Positions 6,468 to 15,774 are shown, counted from the stretch's first letter. The stretch is DNA of 59,597 nucleotides from DASUXA01 sp036378155 (GCA_036378155.1 DASUXA010000026.1:1-59597), one strand, 5' to 3'. Numbers and translations: made by a program. The notes: generated by a model not told the origin, from the letters alone.

Positions 6468-8993
6468 TCAGGAGCCCGACGTCACCCGGTACGCGTCGTA
6501 CACGCCGTCCACCTTGCGCACCGCGGCGAGCAGGTGACCGAGGTGCTTCGGGTCGGCCATCTCGAAGCTGAACCGGCTGACCGCGACCCGGTCGCGTGTG
6601 GTGGTGACGGTCGCGGACAGGATGTTCACCCGTTCCTCGGACAGCACCTTGGTGATGTCCGCCAGCAACTTGTGCCGGTCCAACGCCTCCACCTGGATCG
6701 CCACCAGGAACGTCGACGCGCTGGTCGGCTTCCAGGTGACCTCGACCAGCCGTTCCTTCTGCTGGCGCAGGTCCTCGGCGTTGGCGCAGTCCTCGCGGTG
6801 CACACTCACCCCGCCGGAACGGGTCACGAAACCGAACACCGCGTCGCCCGGCACCGGGGTGCAGCAGCGGGCCAGCTTGACCCACACGTCGTCGACACCG
6901 ACCACGGCGACACCGGGGTCGTGCATGCCGCCCCGCACACGCGGCGGGCGGGTCGCGACGGTCGACTCCGCGATGTCCTCGACCGCGCCTTCCTCCCCGC
7001 CGTACGCGGCGACCAGCCGCTGCACCACGGACTGCGCGGACACCTGGCTCTCACCGACCGCCGCGTACAGCGAGGCGACATCGGCGAGGTGCAGGTCCCG
7101 CGCGATCGTGATCAACGTGTCGGAGGTGAGCATGCGCTGCAGGGGCAGCCCCTGCTTGCGCATCGCCTTGACGATCGCCTCCTTGCCGGCTTCGATCGCC
7201 TCCTCGCGCCGTTCCTTGTTGAAGTACTGCCGGATCTTCGTCCGCGCCCGCGGGCTCTTGACGAAGCTGAGCCAGTCCTGCGACGGTCCGGCGGTCTCCG
7301 ACTTCGACGTGAAGATGTCGATCACGTCGCCGTTGGACAGGGTGGACTCCAGCGGTACCAGCTTGCCGTTGACCTTCGCCCCGATGCACTTGTGCCCGAC
7401 CTCGGTGTGTACCGCGTAGGCGAAGTCGACCGGCGTGGATCCGGTGGGCAGGGCGATCACGTCGCCCTTCGGGGTGAAGACGTACACCTCCTGGCTGGAC
7501 AGGTCGAACCGCAGCGCGTCGAGGAACTCCGACGGGTCGCTCGCCTCCCGCTGCCAGTCGAGCAACTGGCGCAGCCAGGTCATCTCGTCGATGTGCGCGG
7601 GTGGACCGACCACGGTCGCGCCCTTGGTCTCTTTGTACCGCCAGTGCGCCGCGATGCCGTACTCGGCGGTGCGGTGCATCGCCACGGTGCGGATCTGCAT
7701 CTCCACCGGCTTGCCGTTCGGCCCGATCACCGTGGTGTGCAGCGACTGGTACATGTTGAACTTCGGCATCGCGATGTAGTCCTTGAACCGGCCCGGTACC
7801 GGCTGCCAGTTCGCGTGGATCACACCGAGCGCCGCGTAACAGTCGCGGACGGTGTCGACGAGGATCCGTACGCCGATCAGGTCGTAGATCTCGCCGAACT
7901 CCCGGCTGCGGCTGATCATCTTCTGGTAGATCGAGTACAGGTGCTTCGGGCGCCCGGTCACCTCAGCCTTGATCTTGGCGGCTTTCAGGTCGCCCGACAC
8001 CTTCTGGGTCACCTGGCGCAGCAGCGCCTCGCGTTGCGGGGCGTGCTCGCCGATCAGCCGGTTGATCTCCTCGAACTTCTTCGGGAACAACGTGCCGAAG
8101 GCGAGATCCTCCAGCTCCCACTTGATGGTGTTCATGCCCAGCCGGTGCGCCAGCGGGGCGAGGATCTCCAGCGTCTCGCGCGCCTTCTGCTCCTGTTTGG
8201 CCCTGGGCAGGAAGGTCAGGGTGCGCATGTTGTGCAGCCGGTCGGCGAGCTTGATGACCAGGACGCGCGGGTCCTTCGCCATGGCGACCACCATCTTGCG
8301 GATGGTCTCCGCCTTGGCGGCGTCGCCCAGCTTGACCCGGTCCAGTTTGGTCACGCCGTCGACGAGCAGCGCGACCTCCTCGCCGAAGTCGGCGCGCATC
8401 TGGTCGAGGGTGTAGTCGGTGTCCTCGATCGTGTCGTGCAGCAGCGCCGCGACCAGGGTGGTCGTGTCCATGCCCAGGTTCGCGAGGATGGTCGCCACGG
8501 CGAGCGGGTGCGTGATGTACGGGTCGCCGGACTTGCGGTACTGCCCGGAGTGCCAGCGCGCCGCCACGTCGTAGGCGCGCTGGAGTTCGCGCAGGTCCGC
8601 CTTGGGATGGGTGGACTTGTGGACCGCGATCAGCGGCTCGAGTACCTCGCTGACCTGCGCCGTCTGCCAGGGTGCGTTGAACCGGGCGAGCCGGGCGCGT
8701 ACCCGCCTGCCGGTGGGCGCGCCGGACAGCGCGAACCCGGCGGGTGTCGTGGCGGTGGCGTCACCGGCGACCGCGCCGGGATCCGCCCCGCCGCCCCTCG
8801 TCTCGGCGGCGCTCCTCGGGTCGGTGCCGCCCCTCGGGTCGTCGGTCGCCGACCGGTCCGGCGCGGACGAACCGCCGGCGGGACCCGCGGAGGCGCTGCC
8901 GGCGGGACGTGCGGACGTGCCGCCGGACGGACGCGCGCTGTCGCCCGTCGGAGTGATCGTCCCCTCGGCAGGGGGCGCGACGTCGCTCGACAC
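6468..8993 (-). CDS. relA: Bifunctional (p)ppGpp synthetase/hydrolase, Rel/Spo type
   Basis: This 841-aa long RSH protein makes and degrades the stringent-response alarmone. Residues 1-95 are a low-complexity tail rich in Gly, Ala, Ser and Pro. The hydrolase domain has the His-Asp pair HDTIED near 186-191. The synthetase domain contains RFKDYIA near 402; the R-X-K-D form is typical of bifunctional Rel enzymes, whereas RelA-only enzymes carry E-X-D-D. A TGS domain (VYVFTPKGDVIALPTGS) and a C-terminal ACT domain follow. The GTG at 8993 is the first start. The gene follows apt in the conserved secDF-apt-rel order. A second, partial RSH gene lies at the left edge of the window. Confidence 0.96.
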   Translation of the reverse strand: MSSDVAPPAEGTITPTGDSARPSGGTSARPAGSASAGPAGGSSAPDRSATDDPRGGTDPRSAAETRGGGADPGAVAGDATATTPAGFALSGAPTGRRVRARLARFNAPWQTAQVSEVLEPLIAVHKSTHPKADLRELQRAYDVAARWHSGQYRKSGDPYITHPLAVATILANLGMDTTTLVAALLHDTIEDTDYTLDQMRADFGEEVALLVDGVTKLDRVKLGDAAKAETIRKMVVAMAKDPRVLVIKLADRLHNMRTLTFLPRAKQEQKARETLEILAPLAHRLGMNTIKWELEDLAFGTLFPKKFEEINRLIGEHAPQREALLRQVTQKVSGDLKAAKIKAEVTGRPKHLYSIYQKMISRSREFGEIYDLIGVRILVDTVRDCYAALGVIHANWQPVPGRFKDYIAMPKFNMYQSLHTTVIGPNGKPVEMQIRTVAMHRTAEYGIAAHWRYKETKGATVVGPPAHIDEMTWLRQLLDWQREASDPSEFLDALRFDLSSQEVYVFTPKGDVIALPTGSTPVDFAYAVHTEVGHKCIGAKVNGKLVPLESTLSNGDVIDIFTSKSETAGPSQDWLSFVKSPRARTKIRQYFNKERREEAIEAGKEAIVKAMRKQGLPLQRMLTSDTLITIARDLHLADVASLYAAVGESQVSAQSVVQRLVAAYGGEEGAVEDIAESTVATRPPRVRGGMHDPGVAVVGVDDVWVKLARCCTPVPGDAVFGFVTRSGGVSVHREDCANAEDLRQQKERLVEVTWKPTSASTFLVAIQVEALDRHKLLADITKVLSEERVNILSATVTTTRDRVAVSRFSFEMADPKHLGHLLAAVRKVDGVYDAYRVTSGS

Positions 8994-9120
8994 TGGGGCC
9001 GCTCCTCGCCGTCTGGGTCAGGCCGCCCTACCAGACACCGGACAGGTCCGCCAGGCAGGACGCTCGTGTTCGCCGGAAACGCCATCCTACCCGGCGGGAC
9101 CTGTCGACAACCCCCGGCAG

Positions 9121-9156
9121 CGGTGGGGTCGCGCCGAGTTCGGCGCGGCCCCACCG
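9121..9156. terminator. Hairpin after apt
   Basis: A 17-base inverted repeat (9121-9137 with 9140-9156) has one internal mismatch and a very short loop. It abuts the apt stop codon and lies upstream of relA. It probably terminates or attenuates the apt transcript before relA. Confidence 0.55.
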
Positions 9157-9157
9157 G

Positions 9158-9703
9158 CTAAACCGTCAACAGCGCCTGAACCGGACGATCAACGAGGCGG
9201 TCACGTCCCGACAGGAACGCCAGCTCCAGCAGTACCGTCAAGCCGGTGACCCGCCCGCCGGCGCGCTCGACGAGTTCCACGGTCGCCTCGGCGGTACCAC
9301 CGGTGGCGAGCACGTCGTCGACCACCAGGACCCGCTGGCCGGCGACGAAGGCGTCCTCGTGGACCTCGAGGGTCGCCTCGCCGTACTCCAGCGCGTAGCT
9401 CGCCGACAGGGCGGAGCGGGGCAGCTTGCCCGCCTTGCGCACCGGTACCACGCCGACTCCCGCCGCGTACGCGACGGCGGAGGCAAGCACGAAGCCACGC
9501 GCCTCGATGCCGACGACCACGTCGAACTCGGCGGCGCTCTGCCGGATCGCGTCGATCACGGTGTGGAACGCCTTACCGTCCGCGAACAGCGGCGTGAGGT
9601 CCTTGAACACCACACCGGGCTTGGGGAAGTCGGGTACGTCGATGATCCGGCTGGCGACCAGCCCCGCGATCTCGGCTCCGCTGTCCCCTCGTGGCTGCGT
9701 CAC
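9158..9703 (-). CDS. apt: Adenine phosphoribosyltransferase
   Basis: This 181-aa type I phosphoribosyltransferase salvages adenine to AMP with PRPP. The PRPP-binding loop VLVVDDVLATGGTA is at about residues 125-138, with the family-typical DFPKPGVVFKDLTPL near the N-terminus and GIEARGFVLASAVAYA before it. Length and domain order are normal. The GTG start at 9703 is the first in the frame. It is encoded between secF and relA, the usual actinobacterial position; purine salvage and alarmone metabolism share nucleotides. Confidence 0.95.
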   Translation of the reverse strand: MTQPRGDSGAEIAGLVASRIIDVPDFPKPGVVFKDLTPLFADGKAFHTVIDAIRQSAAEFDVVVGIEARGFVLASAVAYAAGVGVVPVRKAGKLPRSALSASYALEYGEATLEVHEDAFVAGQRVLVVDDVLATGGTAEATVELVERAGGRVTGLTVLLELAFLSGRDRLVDRPVQALLTV

Positions 9704-9811
9704 GCCGCTCGTCCTTCCCGATCAACCCGCCGACCGCCGCCCGTGGCGCCGACCGCCCTGAGCGCGTCGGCCACCCTCAAAGGTGCCGACCGCCCAGGAC
9801 GTCGACCGCGC

Positions 9812-10999
9812 TCAGTGGCGTCGCTTGCCGCCCGGGCGACCGCCGCGACCGCCGCTCGACCGCCGCGCCGTTGCCGGCTTCGCTCCGACCTTGGGCCCCG
9901 ACGAGCCGGCGAGCGCGTCGACCCGCTGCTTCGACTCCTCGTCCTGCACGTCGTCGTCTGCCGTCGCGGTCTGCCGAGCCGCGACCGTGGTCGCGGCCTT
10001 CGCCTTGCCCTGGTCGCCCTGCCGCTTCGCCATCACGCGCTTGGCCTGCGTCTGGTACCGCGGCTCGAACATCTTGAAGTCCACCAACCACGGCGTCGCC
10101 AGGAACAGCGACGAGTACGCCCCGGTGAGCATACCGACGAACAGCACCAGGGCGAGGTCCTTCAAGGTACCGACGCCCAGCAGGCCGGCGCCCACGAACA
10201 GCAGCCCGGCGACCGGCAGCAGACCGATCAGCGAGGTGTTGATCGACCGCATCAGGGTCTGGTTGACCGCCAGGTTCGCGGCCTCGCCGTAGGTGTACCG
10301 GGACGAGCCGAGGATGCCCTTGGTGTTCTCGTCCACCTTGTCGAACACGACCACGGTGTCGTACAGCGAGAAACCGAGGATGGTCAGCAGACCGATGATC
10401 GTGCCGGGCGTGACCTCGAACCCGGACAGCGAGTACACGCCGGCGGTCAGCAGCAGGTCGTGCAGCAGCGCGAGCAGCGCCGCCGCCGACACCTTGAACT
10501 CGCGGAACCGGATCCACAGGTACGCGCTGACCGCGAGCAGGAACGCCAGCAGCGCCCAGCCCGCCTTCTTGCTGACGTCGCTGCCCCAGGACGAGCTGAC
10601 CTCGCTGGAGTTGATCTCGTTGGCGGCGACGTCGCCACGCTTCTCCAACGCGTCGACCACGTCGGTGCGCTGCGCCTCGGTGATCTTCGCGGTCCGGATG
10701 ACGTAGCTGGGCTTGCCGGTCGCCTGCCCGGCGACCTGGCTGCTCTGTACCTCGACGCCGGTGTCCTCGACCGCCGAGCGCACGTCGGACAGCGTGGTGC
10801 CCGGCTTCACCGGGATCTGGAACTCGTTTCCGCCGGCGAACTCGATGCCGAAGTTGAAGCCCCGGATCGCGATGCTGGCGACGCAGATCACGATGATGAT
10901 CGCCGAGGCCAGGTACCACTTCTTGCGGTTACCGATGAAATCGATATCCGTCTCGCCACGGTAGAGGCGGCGCAGGAAGCTCGTCCCGCTGGCTGCCAT
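9812..10999 (-). CDS. secF: Protein translocase subunit SecF
   Basis: SecF (395 aa) works with SecD in the membrane to help SecYEG finish protein export, using the proton motive force. Helix 1 (WYLASAIIIVICVASIAI) is followed by the GFNFGIEFAGGNEF motif and a large outside domain. Helices 2-6 include ATLGL-type RND sequences such as IGLLTILGFSLYDTVVVFDKVDEN. A charged, Ala/Arg/Lys-rich cytoplasmic tail of about 70 residues is long for the family. The frame is open far upstream, but the ATG at 10999 has an AAGGAG site inside the end of secD and starts 2 bases past the secD stop, so the genes are translationally coupled. Confidence 0.95.
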   Translation of the reverse strand: MAASGTSFLRRLYRGETDIDFIGNRKKWYLASAIIIVICVASIAIRGFNFGIEFAGGNEFQIPVKPGTTLSDVRSAVEDTGVEVQSSQVAGQATGKPSYVIRTAKITEAQRTDVVDALEKRGDVAANEINSSEVSSSWGSDVSKKAGWALLAFLLAVSAYLWIRFREFKVSAAALLALLHDLLLTAGVYSLSGFEVTPGTIIGLLTILGFSLYDTVVVFDKVDENTKGILGSSRYTYGEAANLAVNQTLMRSINTSLIGLLPVAGLLFVGAGLLGVGTLKDLALVLFVGMLTGAYSSLFLATPWLVDFKMFEPRYQTQAKRVMAKRQGDQGKAKAATTVAARQTATADDDVQDEESKQRVDALAGSSGPKVGAKPATARRSSGGRGGRPGGKRRH

Positions 11000-11001
11000 C
11001 G

Positions 11002-12807
11002 TCAGGACTCCTTCGTACGCACGGTGCCGAGGCTCGAAGCCGTCGTCTTGGTCGGACGCATGCCGCCCAGCCCGGAGAAGCGTGGCGAGCCGAACGTCTT
11101 CGAGCGGGACAGCAGGGCGACCAGCGGGTGGGTGAACAGGAACACGATCAGCAGGTCGAAGATCGTGGACATGCCGAGGGTGAACGCGAAGCCGCGCACC
11201 GCCCCGGTGGCCAGCAGGTACAGGATCAGCGCGGCGAGGATGGAGACGGTGTCCGCGGACAGGATGGTGCGCCGCGCCCGCTCCCACGCCTTGGGTACCG
11301 CGCTACGCACGCTGCGCCCGTCCTTGACCTCGTCCTTGAGCCGTTCGAAGAACACCACGAACGAGTCGGCGGTGATACCGATCGCGACGATGAACCCGGC
11401 GATGCCGGCGAGGCTGAGCGTGAAGCCCATGGACCGGCCGAGCAGCACCAGAGCCGCGTACACGATGGCCGCCGAGACGCCCAGGCTGGCGATCACCACC
11501 AGGCCCAGGGCCCGGTAGTAGAACAGGCAGTACAGCACGACCAGCGCCAGACCGATCGCACCGGCGAGCAGACCCGCCTTCATCTGCTGCAGCCCGAGCG
11601 TCGCGGTGACGTCCGACACGGTCTGGATCTTGAAGGTGAGCGGCAGCGAGCCGTACTTGAGCTGCGCCGCCAGCGTCCGCGCGCTGTCCTGGTTGATGTC
11701 GCCGCCGTTGATGATCGCGTCGCCGGTGATCACCGACTGGATGTTCGGCGCCGACACCACGCTGTTGTCCAGCACGATCGCCACCGCGTGCTGCTGACCG
11801 TCCTTGGCCTCCTTGTCCTTGGCCTCCTGGGTCAGCTTGGTCCACCGGTCCTGCCCGCTGCCCTTGAACGACAGCGTCACGTGCCAGCCCTGCTGCGTGT
11901 CGTAGCCGGACGTGGCGTTCGAGACGTCGGTACCGAGCACCTTCGCCACGTCGAGCTGGTACTTGGTGTGCGCGCTGGTCCCGCTGTCACACGCGGTCAC
12001 CTGCTGCTTCGGGTCGCTGATCGAACCGACCGGGCGGCCGTTGAGCTGCTTGCAGGTGATCGTCGGCACCTTGTACTGGATGTCCGCCGGCAGTACGGCC
12101 ACCTCCGCCGGGGCCAGGTCACCGAACGGCTTGAGCGCGGCCAGCGTGTTCTGGTCGACCTGGTTCGGGTCGCTGATGCCCTGGGCGAGCTGGTACACCG
12201 GACCGAGCTTGGCGATCACCGCCTCGCGCTGCTTCTCCACGCTCTCGCTCACCGGCGCGGCGGACGCGCTCGGCGTCGGCGCGGCGGACGCGGACGCCGA
12301 GCCGGACGGCGACGGCGTCGCGGACGCGTTCGCGCTGGCCGACGCGCTCGGCTTGGCAGAGCCGCTGGGCGTCGCCGAACCGCTCGGCGACGGCGCCGGC
12401 GTCGACTCCGGCGCCGGGTTGTCCTGCGCGGTACCGAGCACGGCGCGGAACCGCAACTCGGCGGGCTGGACGAGCTGACGCAACTGCTCGCCGGTCTGCT
12501 TGCCCGCCACGTTGACCACGATGTTGCTGCTGCCTTCGGTGATCACCTCAGCTTCGGTGACACCGGTGTCGTTGACCCGGCTCGCGATGATCTGGCGAGC
12601 CTGGTCCAGCTTGGCCGCGTCCGGCGCCTTACCGTCCGGGGTCGTCGCCGACAGGGTCATGCTCGTGCCGCCCTGCAGGTCGAGACCGAGTTTCGGGTGC
12701 GGCTTGTGGTTACCGGTGAAGAACACGAGCGCGTACAGGCCGGCGATGATGACGGCGAGTACCGCGAAGTATCGCGTCACCTTCAGCGGTCCGGAGGGAG
12801 CGGCCAC
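11002..12807 (-). CDS. secD: Protein translocase subunit SecD
   Basis: SecD (601 aa) is the partner of SecF. Helix 1 (VTRYFAVLAVIIAGLYALVFF) leads to the motif PKLGLDLQGGTSMTL. The outside P1 region has an unusual low-complexity insert rich in Ser, Ala and Pro at about residues 140-190. The five C-terminal helices contain LAGIAGFIVAIGITADSFVVFFERLKDE, the conserved SecD/RND proton-path region. The GTG at 12807 has AGGA five bases upstream. The insert resembles the linker in the cyclophilin at 4523-5470. The gene sits in the yajC-secD-secF operon. Confidence 0.95.
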   Translation of the reverse strand: MAAPSGPLKVTRYFAVLAVIIAGLYALVFFTGNHKPHPKLGLDLQGGTSMTLSATTPDGKAPDAAKLDQARQIIASRVNDTGVTEAEVITEGSSNIVVNVAGKQTGEQLRQLVQPAELRFRAVLGTAQDNPAPESTPAPSPSGSATPSGSAKPSASASANASATPSPSGSASASAAPTPSASAAPVSESVEKQREAVIAKLGPVYQLAQGISDPNQVDQNTLAALKPFGDLAPAEVAVLPADIQYKVPTITCKQLNGRPVGSISDPKQQVTACDSGTSAHTKYQLDVAKVLGTDVSNATSGYDTQQGWHVTLSFKGSGQDRWTKLTQEAKDKEAKDGQQHAVAIVLDNSVVSAPNIQSVITGDAIINGGDINQDSARTLAAQLKYGSLPLTFKIQTVSDVTATLGLQQMKAGLLAGAIGLALVVLYCLFYYRALGLVVIASLGVSAAIVYAALVLLGRSMGFTLSLAGIAGFIVAIGITADSFVVFFERLKDEVKDGRSVRSAVPKAWERARRTILSADTVSILAALILYLLATGAVRGFAFTLGMSTIFDLLIVFLFTHPLVALLSRSKTFGSPRFSGLGGMRPTKTTASSLGTVRTKES

Positions 12808-12862
12808 GGCTGTCCTGTTTCCTTAACGGTCGTCGGGTGGTGGTCGAAGGAACGCGGTCCGG

Positions 12863-13222
12863 TCAGTCCTTACGGTCGACGACGTCGGGAGAGGCCGATT
12901 CGTCGACGTCGGATGCCTCGTCGGATCCAGACGCCCGCGGGGTGACCACGCGGGCGATCGCGCCCCGCGCGTACCGGTTCGTCACGCCCGGCGCGACCTC
13001 GAGCGTCACGGTGTCGTCGTCGACGCCGCGCACGGTGCCGTACAGGCCGGCGACGGTGATCACCTCGTCACCCGGCGCGATCGAGCGCTGCAACTGCTCC
13101 GCTTCGCGGCGGCGCTTCTGCTGCGGCCGGATCATGAGGAAGTACATCGCCCCGAAAATGAGGACCAGGAAGAGCAGGAACGACAGACTGCTGCCGCCGC
13201 TACCCTGCGCTGCGAGAAGCAC
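12863..13222 (-). CDS. yajC: Preprotein translocase subunit YajC
   Basis: This 119-aa single-pass membrane protein has the helix SLSFLLFLVLIFGAMYFLMI, directly followed by the YajC signature RPQQKRRRE. A beta-rich cytoplasmic domain (GDEVITVAGLYGTV) and an acidic Ser/Asp tail follow. YajC associates with SecDF at the translocon. The GTG start at 13222 has GGAAGG 8 bases upstream. It is the first gene of the yajC-secD-secF run, and the gap to secD (55 bases) has no obvious terminator. Confidence 0.93.
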   Translation of the reverse strand: MLLAAQGSGGSSLSFLLFLVLIFGAMYFLMIRPQQKRRREAEQLQRSIAPGDEVITVAGLYGTVRGVDDDTVTLEVAPGVTNRYARGAIARVVTPRASGSDEASDVDESASPDVVDRKD

Positions 13223-13352
13223 GGTGGTGACCTTCCATGGGGCTCGACGTGGCGTGCACCATGACGAGCATCGAAGTAACGTCCTGTCCGGACCGCGGCG
13301 AGTCTAATCGGTGCGACTGGGAACGCCGAAAGCGGCGCATATCACGGTCCGG

Positions 13353-14423
13353 TTACGACCCCGGCTCACCGGGTATGTCGTCCGGTCCGAACAGGTCGGG
13401 TGCTGTCTGAGCACCCGATCCGAACGTACCATTCGGAGGGGTACGCCCGAGATGACGCCAGGCGGCGGCAGTGGCGACCCGGCCCCGCGGCGTGCGCGCG
13501 AGCAGACCGGCTCGGACCAGGAACGGCTCGCACACCTCCTCGACCGTGTCCGACTGTTCGCCCACGGCGACCGCCAACGTCGACAACCCCACCGGCCCGC
13601 CGCCGAACGACTCGACCAGGGCGGTCAGCACTGCCCGGTCCAGCCGGTCCAGCCCCAGCTCGTCGACGTCGTACACCTTCAGCGCCGCCCGCGCCGTATC
13701 CCGGTTGACCACGCCGTCTGCCCGTACCTCCGCGTAGTCGCGGACCCGGCGCAGCAGCCGGTTGGCGATGCGCGGCGTACCGCGCGAGCGCCCGGCGATC
13801 TCGGCGGCGCCGTCGTCGGTCACCGGTACCCCGAGAATGCGCGCCGACCTGACCAGCAGCGCCTGCAGCTCCTCCGGAGCGTAGAAGTCCAGGTGGGCGA
13901 CGAAGCCGAACCGGTCCCGCATCGGACCGGTCAGCAGCCCCGCCCGGGTCGTCGCGCCGACCAGGGTGAACGGCTCGACGTCCAGCGGAATCGCGGTCGC
14001 GCCCGGCCCCTTGCCGACCACCACGTCGACCCGGAAGTCCTCCATCGCGCTGTACAGCAACTCCTCCGCCGGCTTCGCGATGCGGTGGATCTCGTCGATG
14101 AACAGCACGTCGCCGGGCGCCAGACTGGTCAGGATCGCGGCGAGGTCCCCCGAGCGCTCGATCGCCGGTCCGCTGGTCATCCGCAGACCCGCGCCCAGCT
14201 CCGCCGCCACGATCATGGCGAGCGTCGTCTTGCCCAGACCGGGCGGACCGGACAGCAGGATGTGATCCGGCGGCGAACCACGCCGCAACGCGCTGCGCAG
14301 CAGCAGGTCGAGCTGCTCACGCACCCGGTGCTGGGCGACGAACTCGGCCAGCCGGCGCGGACGGACGCTCGCCTCCGCGTCCCGCTCCTCCGGCGTCGCG
14401 AACGCGGACACCAGTTCACTCAT
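13353..14423 (-). CDS. ruvB: Holliday junction branch-migration ATPase RuvB
   Basis: RuvB (356 aa) is the hexameric AAA+ motor that drives branch migration with RuvA during recombination repair. Motifs are Walker A GPPGLGKTT (about 59-67), Walker B VLFIDEIHR (about 104-112), sensor 1 LVGATTRAG, and sensor 2/arginine region GTPRIANRLLRRVRDYA. A winged-helix C-terminal domain follows. A C-terminal extension of about 25 residues (GSGAQTAPDLFGPDD) is not part of the core. The ATG at 14423 lies just after a 56-base tandem duplication that separates it from ruvA. Confidence 0.96.
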   Translation of the reverse strand: MSELVSAFATPEERDAEASVRPRRLAEFVAQHRVREQLDLLLRSALRRGSPPDHILLSGPPGLGKTTLAMIVAAELGAGLRMTSGPAIERSGDLAAILTSLAPGDVLFIDEIHRIAKPAEELLYSAMEDFRVDVVVGKGPGATAIPLDVEPFTLVGATTRAGLLTGPMRDRFGFVAHLDFYAPEELQALLVRSARILGVPVTDDGAAEIAGRSRGTPRIANRLLRRVRDYAEVRADGVVNRDTARAALKVYDVDELGLDRLDRAVLTALVESFGGGPVGLSTLAVAVGEQSDTVEEVCEPFLVRAGLLARTPRGRVATAAAWRHLGRTPPNGTFGSGAQTAPDLFGPDDIPGEPGS

Positions 14424-14424
14424 A

Positions 14425-14536
14425 GTGCCCGTCCTCGTTCGCGACTGCGCGGCTCGCTCCGCTCACTCCTCGCGCTCACCGTGCCCGTCCTCGTTCGCGA
14501 CTGCGGGGCTCGCTCCGCTCACTCCTCGCGCTCACC
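14425..14536. repeat. Tandem duplication of 56 bases between ruvA and ruvB
   Basis: Two head-to-tail copies (14425-14480 and 14481-14536) are identical except for one base near position 26. The second copy contains the ruvA stop codon. On the coding (minus) strand each copy includes a GAACGAGGACGGGCAC stretch, so the presumed ruvB ribosome-site region is also duplicated. The unit carries the GAGCGGAGCGAGC-like pattern that recurs between genes in some actinobacteria; that comparison is from memory. It probably arose by replication slippage. Confidence 0.9.
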
Positions 14537-15134
14537 GTGTCTTGCCCAGGAGTCGGATCGCCTGCTTCAGCAGGACCGGTACCGGCGGCGGCGGGCCGTC
14601 CACGGTCTCCGCGACCGCGGCGACCGCCTGGTCGGCCTGGGCGGCGGTCCAACCGAGCCCGACCAGCGCCTGGCGTACCTGTTCCGGCCAGCGCGAGGCG
14701 GTCGCCGTGCTCGCCCCGTCACCGCCCGCGGCGACCGCACCGACCCGGTCGCGCAGTTCGAGTACCAGCCGCTCGGCGCCCTTCTTGCCGATGCCGGGCA
14801 CCCGGGTGAGGGTCGCGGTGTCGCCGGACGAGATCGCCCGGCGCAGCACGTCCGGCGGGTGTACCGCCAGAGCCGCCTGAGCCAGTCGCGGCCCGACCCC
14901 GCTCGCGGTCTGCAGCAGCTCGAACATCGCCTTCTCGTCGTCGTCGGCGAACCCGTACAGGGTCAGCGCGTCCTCGCGCACCACCAGGCTGGTCGCCAGT
15001 CGCGCCTCGGCGCCGACGCGCAGCGAGGCGAGGGTGTTCGGGGTACACAGGACGGCCAGCCCCACTCCCCCGACCTCCACCACGGCGCCCTCCGGCGTGG
15101 TCGCCACGACCAGACCCCGTACGCTCGCGATCAT
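14532..15134 (-). CDS. ruvA: Holliday junction-binding protein RuvA
   Basis: RuvA (200 aa) binds four-way junctions and recruits RuvB. The N-terminal OB-fold domain begins MIASVRGLVV. The central tandem helix-hairpin-helix region has FELLQTASGVGPRLAQAAL and LTRVPGIGKKGAERLVLEL. A linker and the RuvB-binding C-terminal domain (QVRQALVGLGWTAAQADQAV) follow. The open frame extends upstream, but the ATG at 15134 overlaps the ruvC stop by four bases (ATGA), giving coupled translation and a normal length. Confidence 0.95.
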   Translation of the reverse strand: MIASVRGLVVATTPEGAVVEVGGVGLAVLCTPNTLASLRVGAEARLATSLVVREDALTLYGFADDDEKAMFELLQTASGVGPRLAQAALAVHPPDVLRRAISSGDTATLTRVPGIGKKGAERLVLELRDRVGAVAAGGDGASTATASRWPEQVRQALVGLGWTAAQADQAVAAVAETVDGPPPPVPVLLKQAIRLLGKTR

Positions 15135-15649
15135 CGAACTCCTCCCCGTCGCGCCGCCGCCGCGATCCGGTCCCGGGTCCCGCCGCGCCACACGTGGCAG
15201 ATCGCCAGCGCGAGCGCGTCGGCGGCGTCCGCCGGCCGGGGCGGGGCGTCCAGCCGCAGCAGCCGGGTCACCATAGCGGTCACCTGCGACTTGTCGGCCT
15301 GCCCGGAACCGGTCACGGCAGCCTTGACCTCGCTGGGGGTGTACGTCTGCACGGGCAGACCGGCCCGCGCGGCGGCGACCAACGCGACGCCGCTTGCCTG
15401 GGCGGTGCCCATCACGGTACGCACGTTGTGCTGGCTGAACACCCGCTCCACCGCGACCGACTGGGGTCGATGCTCGGCGACCAGGTCGGTCAAGGTCCGG
15501 TCCAGGTGCAGCAGGCGCAGGGCGAGATCGTCCTCCGGGTCGGTGTACACCACGTAGTAGGCGACCAGTGTGCAGGTGCGACCCGGTACCCCTTCGACCA
15601 CGCCCACCCCGCAGCGGGTCAGCCCCGGATCGACCCCGAGCACACGCAC
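15131..15649 (-). CDS. ruvC: Holliday junction resolvase RuvC
   Basis: This 172-aa endonuclease cuts Holliday junctions symmetrically. Acidic active-site residues are visible in VLGVDPGLTRCG (Asp 7), VAVERVF (Glu about 68), and DAADALALAICH (two Asp near 140). The GTG at 15649 has a GGAGG site 6 bases upstream. It starts the ruvC-ruvA-ruvB operon. In most actinobacteria yebC lies directly upstream; here about 10 kb of unrelated genes intervene. Confidence 0.95.
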   Translation of the reverse strand: MRVLGVDPGLTRCGVGVVEGVPGRTCTLVAYYVVYTDPEDDLALRLLHLDRTLTDLVAEHRPQSVAVERVFSQHNVRTVMGTAQASGVALVAAARAGLPVQTYTPSEVKAAVTGSGQADKSQVTAMVTRLLRLDAPPRPADAADALALAICHVWRGGTRDRIAAAARRGGVR

Positions 15650-15768
15650 GCCGGACCTCCCTTTCGACCACGGCGGCTCGGCGCGGGGCGATGCCCCTGC
15701 GCGGTCCGCGCCGTACGGATGTTCGAGACCCTACCGTCGAGGGGGTCCGATCGCGCCCGTCGACACGC

Positions 15769-15774
15769 TAACGT
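15769..15774 (+). promoter_or_regulatory. Candidate -10 box of a leaderless cupin transcript
   Basis: TAACGT lies 7 bases before the GTG at 15782, and no ribosome-binding site is present. This places the transcription start at or next to the start codon, so the mRNA would be leaderless. Confidence 0.5.

Noticed and set aside
6384..9161. Plus-strand open frame of 925 codons opposite relA
   Set aside because: Its composition is a shadow of the Rel gene; the minus strand has full catalytic motifs.
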